Position numbers and translations under genes: made by a program. 64,000 nt of DNA, from the NCBI RefSeq assembly GCF_000092065.1, contig NC_009356.1, forward strand, positions 248,001-312,000, given 5' to 3'. This document shows, piece after piece, positions 57,534 to 64,000 of this stretch. Within the stretch, counting starts at the first letter, position 1, and every line of letters starts with the position of its first letter. Source of the DNA: Ostreococcus lucimarinus CCE9901 (taxonomy: Eukaryota > Chlorophyta > Mamiellophyceae > Mamiellales > Bathycoccaceae). The notes beneath the pieces are model-generated. The model was not told the DNA's origin. It searched no databases and was given only the letters and a program-made list of their open reading frames with translations.

Positions 57534-60017
57534 TTACTCGGGGTCGGATGGCGTCGTCGCCTTCGCCTTCACCGTGAAACGCGGCGTTTCGCGTCCAGGT
57601 GGACGGGGACGAGGTAACAGCGCTTTTCGACTCCATTTGATGCTTCCACGCGCGTCCTTCTTGACGCACTTCACCTCGACTTGATCGCCCACCGAATAAA
57701 CGTCGGATACATTTTCGGTGTGCTCGTGCGCAATTTCGCTCACGTGCAACAGCCCATCGTCGCCGGAAGCGGTAGTGAGCACGCAACCGAAAGGTAGCAC
57801 TTCTTTCACCGTGGTGGCGTACGTCTTGCCGACTTCTACGATGGAATTCTTCAAGTTTTCGATGTGCGCGATGGCGGCGTCGTACGACGCTTTATTTTGT
57901 CCAAACACAGCCAAGTCACCATCGTCGTTAACGACGGAAACCTTTGCCCCGGTTTCTTTTTCTAAAGCCTTAATATTCGAACCTTGAGGGCCGATAAGTT
58001 TCCCGATCAACGCCGGCGGCAGCGTCGCTCTGCCATAGCGAGGCGCGGAGTCCTTCATCACAGATTTTGGCTCGCTCACGGCGCGCTCCATTACGTCGAT
58101 GACTTTCTGCCTCGCCGCTGACGCGCGATCGAGCGCTTCGATGAGAATATCCAACGGAATGCCCGCAGGCTTACAATCGAGTTGAATGCCAGTGACGCCC
58201 GAACGTGTGCCCGCAATTTTAAAATCCATATCCCCTAAAACATCTTCGAGACCCATGATGTCGTCCATGAGCGCGTACCGCTTGACCTCGCCCGTTTCCT
58301 CGTCTTCGTCCATGACGAGACCGATCGAAATTGCGCCGACGTGCTCGGTGAGCGGCACGCCTGCATCCATGAGCGCCATGGATCCCGAGCACACGGCAGC
58401 CATAGAAGACGAACCGTTGCTCTCGAGAGTCTCGGTGTTCACGCGCACCGCAAATGGGAAAGCGTCCTCATCCGGAAAGACTCCCAAAAGCGACTTCTCC
58501 GCGAGTGCGCCGTGTCCAACCTCGCGCCGTGAAAGCCCCCTCGCACCGGTTTCGTTCACAGAAAACGAAGGGAACGAGTAGTGCAACATCAGACGCTTGG
58601 ACGTTGGACCCGTTAAATTGTCCAACCGCTGCGAGTCTTCGAGCGAGCCCAAGGTGACGGTGGCCAGCGCCTGCGTGTTCCCGCGCTCAAATAGTGCGCT
58701 GCCGTGCACGATGGGCATCGTTCCAGTGACACCGTCGAGATTGCGAAGTTCGTACACACCGCGTCCGTCGACGCGCACGCCCTCGTCGAGAACTCGTTCG
58801 CGAAGCACGCGACCGCACACGGCGAAGTACGCCGAACCCAACATGGCTTCGCTCACCTCACCACTCTCCATCCACTCCGGATGGCTATCCATGAGTTCGC
58901 GCACGACTTCGCTTTGTAGCTCCGCCATTTTACGCCCACGCTCGTGTTTATCCTGAATGTGCTCTTCGTAGAGCGCGACTAATCGCGCCTTGGCGACGTC
59001 GTAGCACGCGCGTTTCATCTCCGCCGTCACGGGAGCCGCCGCGAGCTCTTGCTTGGGCTTACCTATCTCGTTTGCGAGCGCGATTTGAGGAGGTATCAAC
59101 TCACGCACGGCTTCGTGCGCTTTTCGCAGCGCATCGGCGACTAAAGTTTCCTCCAAGCCCCCAGATTTATTACTCTGCGCCTCGATCATCAACGCTCGCG
59201 CTTCGTTCCCGGCGTAAAACAGAGTGAAATCTGAACTCTCCACCACCTCATCCGACGGCGAAACTATGATTGCTTTATTCACCACCGCCACTCGGACCGC
59301 GCCGATGGGTCCATTCCATGGAATGCTCGACGCCGTCAACGCCGCGCTCGCTCCGTTCACCGCCAACACCGCCGGATCCTCCACGCCGTCGCTCGCCATG
59401 ACGACGCACTGCAACATCACCTCCTTGGCGAAATTCTTCTCAAAAAGCGGCCGAGTCGCCCTATCGATCACCCGCATCGCCAGTATCTCCCTCTCTTTCG
59501 GCGCGCCCTCGCGTCGCGTGAACGTCGACGGAATCTTCCCCTTCGCGTACGACCGCTCGCGATAATCCACCATCAACGGCGCGAACCCTTTAATCAACGA
59601 CCCGTGATCGAGCTCTCGACTCGCCGTCGCCGCGCACAGCGCCACCGTTTCCCCACTGTACGCCAGCACCGCCCCATCCGTCAGCCGCGCGAGTCGTCCG
59701 CTTTCAAACGTGACTCGTCTCGGCGTCGCCGCGTTCGCGTCGCCGTCCTCGCGGCTCGTCGTCGCGCGCGCCGTCGCGCCCGGAAACTTTCCCTCCGTCG
59801 ACGACGACGCGCTCGCCGCGAACGCGCGCGTTCGTCCGCGCGTCTCCGTCTTCGCCGCGGCCGCGCCGTGCGTTCTTCCGCGCGTCGTCGTCGTCGATCG
59901 CGTCGCGCCGTCCGCCGCCACCGCGACGAGCGTCTTCGTCGCGTCCGCGCGCGCGCGAAGCGTCGCGTCGCGGCCGAACGCGCGCGCGAGCGCTCGCAGG
60001 GCGTTCGCGCGCGGCAT
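57534..60017 (-). CDS. PNP: Polynucleotide phosphorylase, organellar
   Basis: The 3'-5' phosphorolytic exoribonuclease/polymerase of plastids or mitochondria; 827 aa. ATG 60017 gives a 70-residue basic leader. Two RNase PH domains follow (about 85-310 and 395-630): the first has IKGFAPLMVDYRERSYAKGK, the second has RNLDGVTGTMPIVHGSALF, RLMLHYSFPSFSVNETG and the catalytic-region MDDIMGLEDVLGDMDFKIAG. Then KH (LIGKLIGPQGSNIKALEKET) and S1 (VLTTASGDDGLLHVSEIAHE) domains close the protein. All expected domains are present. The leader cannot tell plastid from mitochondrion. The ATG is 84 bp from the divergent nitronate monooxygenase start. Confidence 0.95.
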   Translation of the reverse strand: MPRANALRALARAFGRDATLRARADATKTLVAVAADGATRSTTTTRGRTHGAAAAKTETRGRTRAFAASASSSTEGKFPGATARATTSREDGDANAATPRRVTFESGRLARLTDGAVLAYSGETVALCAATASRELDHGSLIKGFAPLMVDYRERSYAKGKIPSTFTRREGAPKEREILAMRVIDRATRPLFEKNFAKEVMLQCVVMASDGVEDPAVLAVNGASAALTASSIPWNGPIGAVRVAVVNKAIIVSPSDEVVESSDFTLFYAGNEARALMIEAQSNKSGGLEETLVADALRKAHEAVRELIPPQIALANEIGKPKQELAAAPVTAEMKRACYDVAKARLVALYEEHIQDKHERGRKMAELQSEVVRELMDSHPEWMESGEVSEAMLGSAYFAVCGRVLRERVLDEGVRVDGRGVYELRNLDGVTGTMPIVHGSALFERGNTQALATVTLGSLEDSQRLDNLTGPTSKRLMLHYSFPSFSVNETGARGLSRREVGHGALAEKSLLGVFPDEDAFPFAVRVNTETLESNGSSSMAAVCSGSMALMDAGVPLTEHVGAISIGLVMDEDEETGEVKRYALMDDIMGLEDVLGDMDFKIAGTRSGVTGIQLDCKPAGIPLDILIEALDRASAARQKVIDVMERAVSEPKSVMKDSAPRYGRATLPPALIGKLIGPQGSNIKALEKETGAKVSVVNDDGDLAVFGQNKASYDAAIAHIENLKNSIVEVGKTYATTVKEVLPFGCVLTTASGDDGLLHVSEIAHEHTENVSDVYSVGDQVEVKCVKKDARGSIKWSRKALLPRPRPPGRETPRFTVKAKATTPSDPE

Positions 60018-60101
60018 CGGACGGCGCGTCGAGGTGTGCGGACGCGTCGCGCGCGTCGTCGTCACTCGTCGACGCGTTCGCATCGCATCGCGACGCATCG
60101 G

Positions 60102-61142
60102 ATGGCGCGACGCGCGCGCCTGCGCACGCGGCTCACCGATCTCGTTCCCGGACTCGAGCATCCCGTGACGCAGGGCGGCATGCACCACGTCGCGTACGCC
60201 GCGCTCGTCGCCGCGGTGTCGAACGCCGGCGCGCTCGGCACGCTCACGGCGCTGACGCAGCCGACGCCCGAGGATCTGCGACGAGAGATCGCGCGAACGC
60301 GCGCGATGATCACGCGGAGGAGCGAAAAGAGTAAGAGCGGATACGCGCCGTTCGCGGTGAACTTCACGCTGCTGCCGGCGCTGCGACCGCCGGATTACGA
60401 ATCGTACGCGAGGGTGATTTGCGAGAGCGACGTCGAGGTGGTGGAGACGGCGGGAGCGAATCCGGGGAAATTCATCGAGATGTTCAAGAAAAAGGGGATA
60501 ATAGTGATACATAAGTGCACGACGCTGCGACACGCGCTGGCGGCGGAGCGGTTGGGGGTGGACGCGGTGAGCGTGGACGGGTTCGAGTGCGCGGGACATC
60601 CGGGGACGAACGACGTGGGGGCGATGGTTTTGTTGGCCAAGGCGCGAGACGTGCTGACGGTACCGTTTCTAGCGTGCGGGGGGATAGGAACTGGGAGGCA
60701 ACTCGCGGCGGCGCTGGCTTTGGGCGCGGATGGGGTGTGCATGGGGACGAGATTTATGGCGACGCGCGAGGCGCCGATTAAGGATGGCATCAAACGCGCG
60801 TTAATCGCCGCCGACGAGAACCAAACCACGCTCGTCATGACGACGGTGAAGAATCACGAGCGGGTGTATAAGAATAAAGTCGCCGAAGAAGTGCGCGCGA
60901 TCGAGGCGGTGAAGCCCGGAGACTTTGGCGCGATTCACCATTTAGTGCGCGGGGAAAACTATCGCGTATCGTTTCAGGAAACCGGCGACGCCGAATCGAG
61001 CGTCTGGAGCGCCGGATGCGTCATGGGTCTCATCGACGACGCCCCATCGTGCGACGAACTCCTCACGCGCATCATCGACGAGGCTGTGGACGTGATGACG
61101 ACGCGACTACATCGCATGATTGTCGTAGACGCCGCGCTCTGA
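60102..61142 (+). CDS. Nitronate monooxygenase (2-nitropropane dioxygenase family)
   Basis: An FMN-dependent TIM-barrel oxidase of 346 aa, oxidising alkyl nitronates such as the toxin propionate-3-nitronate. Family features are: VTQGGMHHVAYAALVAAVSN at the N-terminus, FAVNFTLLPALRPPDYE, DAVSVDGFECAGHPG (with the catalytic His), PFLACGGIGTGRQLAAALAL and GADGVCMGTRFMATREAPI, the phosphate-binding end. Class I and II cannot be separated by eye; the GFEAGGH-like motif is GFECAGH here. No organelle leader is obvious beyond a short basic start. The open stretch upstream to 59604 overlaps the PNPase leader antisense and is a shadow. Confidence 0.9.
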   Translation: MARRARLRTRLTDLVPGLEHPVTQGGMHHVAYAALVAAVSNAGALGTLTALTQPTPEDLRREIARTRAMITRRSEKSKSGYAPFAVNFTLLPALRPPDYESYARVICESDVEVVETAGANPGKFIEMFKKKGIIVIHKCTTLRHALAAERLGVDAVSVDGFECAGHPGTNDVGAMVLLAKARDVLTVPFLACGGIGTGRQLAAALALGADGVCMGTRFMATREAPIKDGIKRALIAADENQTTLVMTTVKNHERVYKNKVAEEVRAIEAVKPGDFGAIHHLVRGENYRVSFQETGDAESSVWSAGCVMGLIDDAPSCDELLTRIIDEAVDVMTTRLHRMIVVDAAL

Positions 61143-61242
61143 GCCGCGTTTCGCCGTAGAAGCTCCTTCTTCTCTCCTTCTCTTGTAGTTGACTTCATTT
61201 TCCCGCGCTCGGTCCTCGTCGTTCGCGCGCGCGCGCGCGAGC

Positions 61243-62379
61243 ATGTCGACCAAACCTTTCGACTACTCCAAATGGGACGCCATCGAGCTCAGCGACGACG
61301 AAGACAGCCATCCCGGGGCGCAATTCATCGAAGCTCAAACGCTGCGAAGGATCAAACGCGAGGCGCACGAGCACAAGGAGCGCGAGCGCATCGCGCGCGT
61401 GGACGCGCTGAAGACGAAAAAGAAGGCGCTGAAGCGCGAGATTAAAAGCGAGGAAGAGACGCTGGTGAGGACGGTGGAAACGCTGACGCCCGAAGCGGAC
61501 GGGAACGGGGACGGGGACGCGGCGAGACGCGCCGCGGAGACGGCGCGAGCGACGATCGAAGCGAAACGGACGGAACTCGCCGACGTTGAGCGTCAAATAG
61601 AGGCGTTGGAGCATCAAAAGAAGTTCAACGCGGAGGAGATGTGTTACGTGGCGAGTGAGAAGACATTGGTCGGCGCGGCGTGCAAGCCGGAGGAAGTGGC
61701 TCGAGCGCAAACGATGTCGTACGAAGAGTACGTGAAGACATACGGGGAGGATTTGGATGAAATTGCGAGCGGTAACGCGTCGATGTCGTACGGTGAGCTC
61801 GGAGAATGGTTCGCGAACGGCAAGTTGCACCTATTTTGTGAACACTCCACGGGATACTTGCTCTTGAAATCGCTTTACTTGGAGATGGAGAAGAAGACGC
61901 GCGAGGCGAGGACGTGCGCTCGGGTCGCTTTCGCTTGCAAATCCATCGGCGAATTCGCCGAGGCTGGTAAAAAGAGCGAGCGAGACGCGGCGGAACCATT
62001 TTTTAGACGACTAGACACCAACCCGGACGTCGCTCGCGAGTACGAAAAGTCCTTCGACGAGTACTTTGAAAAGCTCCGCGAGCGCGCCGAGGTCAAGCTT
62101 CGCGAGGAAGCCGCGTCGGCGTCCGCCGCCGAGCCCACGTCGCTCGAAGAAGTCCCTTTAGAAGACCGTCTCGGTCCCGGCGGTCTCGACCCGGTCGCCG
62201 TGTACGACGCCCTCCCTCGCGAGATGCGCGAAGCCTTCGATTCCGGCTCCGTCGACGCGTTGAAAAAATTTGTCAACTCCCTCCCCATGGACGAGGCTCG
62301 CGCGCACATGCGCGCGATGGTGGACAGCGGTCTTTGGGTTCCGACCCCGGGCGAGGATCCAGGCGAGGCTCTGCGCTGA
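61243..62379 (+). CDS. CDC37: HSP90 co-chaperone CDC37
   Basis: The kinase-loading co-chaperone of HSP90; 378 aa. The N-terminus keeps the family motif with the CK2 serine: FDYSKWDAIELSDDEDSHPG (Ser in ELSDDED). A coiled coil follows (about 40-125; ERERIARVDALKTKKKALKR). The client/HSP90-binding middle is marked by QKKFNAEEMCYVASEKTLVG and YLLLKSLYLEMEKKTREART, with the buried Cys-Val-Ala-Phe stretch CARVAFACKSIGEFAEAG. The C-terminal helix LPREMREAFDSGSVDALKKF closes it. ATG 61243 starts exactly at the conserved MSTKPFDYSKWD. The extension to 61189 is Arg/Ser-rich and unlikely. Confidence 0.94.
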   Translation: MSTKPFDYSKWDAIELSDDEDSHPGAQFIEAQTLRRIKREAHEHKERERIARVDALKTKKKALKREIKSEEETLVRTVETLTPEADGNGDGDAARRAAETARATIEAKRTELADVERQIEALEHQKKFNAEEMCYVASEKTLVGAACKPEEVARAQTMSYEEYVKTYGEDLDEIASGNASMSYGELGEWFANGKLHLFCEHSTGYLLLKSLYLEMEKKTREARTCARVAFACKSIGEFAEAGKKSERDAAEPFFRRLDTNPDVAREYEKSFDEYFEKLRERAEVKLREEAASASAAEPTSLEEVPLEDRLGPGGLDPVAVYDALPREMREAFDSGSVDALKKFVNSLPMDEARAHMRAMVDSGLWVPTPGEDPGEALR

Positions 62380-62493
62380 GCTCGGTCGTGTCGTCGCGAT
62401 TCCCTCGACGCGCGCGCGACCGCCTGATTTTTCAACTGTAACATCTGACCCTTCGTTTCCTCTTTCCCCTCACGCGCTCCCGCACACGCCGAC

Positions 62494-64000
62494 GATGCCC
62501 GCCGCCGACGCGGACGCGCCCGCGCGCGACGACGACGCGGGATTCGTCGTGCGCACCATCTCGAGGCGTCCGTGCGTGACCTGCGTCGCGACGCTCTTGT
62601 TCGCCGCGATAATTTCCGCCGTCGGTTTGGTGACGGGGACGCTCGAGGTGCAGACCGAAGGCTGGGAAACGCGCGGCACGCCGATCGCGAATCGCCAGGT
62701 GCCGTACAGCCTGTACAGCGAGAGCACGTTCGACGACGGCACGACGAACAACGCGTACCTGAGCGAACCGAACGCGCGACGAAAGTTGTTGTCTGGGACG
62801 CCCGACTGCGGAACGGGGGGGCAGTACGACTCGGAGAGCAACAGTAACATGGAGGACGACAACAATTTTCACTTGATATTCGAATCGACGGGGGGGGATT
62901 TGTTCACGCCGGAAGCGTTCGCGGATATGTGCAAGGCGACGGAGTCTTTCATGGATCACGCCAACGGGGGCGGCGACGGCGACGACTTTGGAAGCCTGTG
63001 CGAGCGACAGAGCGTATGCTCGAGCGCCAGCGATCCGCCGGGGACGACGTCGTCGGATTGGTCGTCGGGTGGGACGTATAAAGGAACGTGGCAGAACTGG
63101 CAGATCGAAACTTCGGGCTCGCCTTCGACGTACAGGCGATGCTCGCGGGCCTTTTCGTACCCCACGTATCTGTACATGAACACCGCCGGGGCCTCGAGCT
63201 GCGACGACTACTTAACAAACTCTGCGTTGCAAACGGCTCTGACGAATTTGAAGACATACTTACTCGCCTGCGCCCCCGTGAAGGCTGCTGATTCTGAGGC
63301 GGCTTGTTCGGGAACTTCGCCTGTGCCTTGGAAGTCGGCGGCGCTCGGTGAAGCTTTCGGCTTAAATGGCGTCACCGATTTATCGCTCACCCGCTCCATC
63401 ATCCCAACGACTGGCAACAGCGATATGATCGCAACATGGGGTTTGAACACGTGGGAAGGCGGTTGGACGTACTCGAGTTCGTATTTCAACGTGTACTATG
63501 ACACCGCTAGTTCGGACGTAAAAGACGCGTATGTCGACGAACAGCTGTTCAAAGACTTGGCGCTCGCCGTCAGCGCCATCTCCATCATTATCATCTTGAT
63601 GTGGGTGCACATGGGTTCGGTGCTATTGACCGTGGGTGGAATCGTACAAGTGCTACTGGCGTTCCCGTCGGCCATTTTCTTCACCAAGACGCTCTGTCAA
63701 CTCGACTTCTTTCCGTTTCTCAACTTCATCGGTCTTTTTGTGATCGCCGGCATCGGCGCCGACGATTGCTTCGTGATGTACGACAAGTTCCAACAGTCCA
63801 AGTGTCGGTGCGTCCCCGGGGCGAACGCTACGGAAGTCATGAAACGCGCGTATTGGGATTCCGCGTGGGCCATGTTTTTGACGTCGATGACTACGGCTGC
63901 AGCGTTCTACTCGAACGCAATCATACCCATCGCTCCCATTCGCGTCTTCGCAATTTTCATGGGCACGATGGTCATATTTGACTATCTGTATGATATCACG
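62494..64000 (+). CDS. Dispatched/Patched-like RND-family membrane protein, 5' part
   Basis: The frame from ATG 62494 stays open through the right edge (at least 502 codons), so the gene is truncated by the window. After a short cytosolic stub comes the first membrane helix (VTCVATLLFAAIISAVGLVTG). A large extracellular loop of about 300 residues follows, rich in Cys, Ser and Gly. Then membrane helices of the sterol-sensing-like domain: ALAVSAISIIIILMWVHMGS, LLTVGGIVQVLLAFPSAIFF, FLNFIGLFVIAGIGADDCFV. The GIGADD motif is the proton-relay GxxxDD of RND and Dispatched/Patched proteins. Lipid or lipoprotein transport is plausible. Without the C-terminal half the exact subfamily is open. Confidence 0.85.

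Overview
The window is a compact, GC-rich nuclear segment of a unicellular green alga, most likely a Mamiellales prasinophyte of the Ostreococcus type. The case rests on four things. Plastid-targeted genes are present (a Lhca4-like antenna protein, a PsbP-domain protein, the ferredoxin:thioredoxin reductase variable chain, disproportionating enzyme, ferritin). Core eukaryotic machinery lies beside them (Pol delta, Mediator, COG, proteasome, splicing). Genes are packed with roughly 30-250 bp between them. The few introns have GTGCG/GTACG donors and a CTGAC/CTAAC branch point. No mobile element, CRISPR array, rRNA or tRNA was found.

Layout, left half. Crooked-neck splicing factor (truncated at the left edge); a fused cysteine synthase/PLP decarboxylase (taurine-type); CAF-1 p60; a GATA-finger protein with enhancer-of-polycomb-like blocks; a GT77 glycosyltransferase; DNA polymerase delta; a STE20-like kinase; a CIP111/AFG2-type AAA ATPase; plastid ferritin divergent from COG3; an MFS transporter; a myristoylatable kinase with four cyclic-nucleotide domains; plastid 4-alpha-glucanotransferase; FTR variable chain; Rpn10; a histone stem-loop binding protein; the Lhca4-like gene divergent from a coiled-coil gene.

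Layout, right half. A TPR protein; a 2OG-dioxygenase/Myb/GT2 fusion resembling queuosine-tRNA galactosyltransferase in its C-terminal half; an SLC10A7/BASS4-like carrier; a membrane-anchored papain-like protease; a coiled-coil protein with many CDK-type sites; ribosomal protein uS11; a beta-propeller/Asp-hydroxylase-like secretory protein; a USP7-type deubiquitinase; an unrecognised gene with an in-frame TAG; a PsbP-domain protein; MED7; PIG-V; a GYF protein; organellar PNPase; nitronate monooxygenase; CDC37; and a Dispatched/Patched-like RND protein running off the right edge.

Six introns were resolved from the sequence (CAF-1 p60, Rpn10, Lhca, the first coiled-coil gene, and two in uS11), and a seventh is likely in the GATA/EPL gene. 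All share the same branch-point rule. The genes do not form one pathway; the order is typical dense eukaryotic packing with alternating divergent and convergent pairs. The most unusual items are the dioxygenase-Myb-GT2 fusion, the GATA-EPL fusion, the TAG-interrupted gene, the kinase with DFS in place of DFG, and a repeated C-then-G-then-C third-codon-position pattern along most genes.
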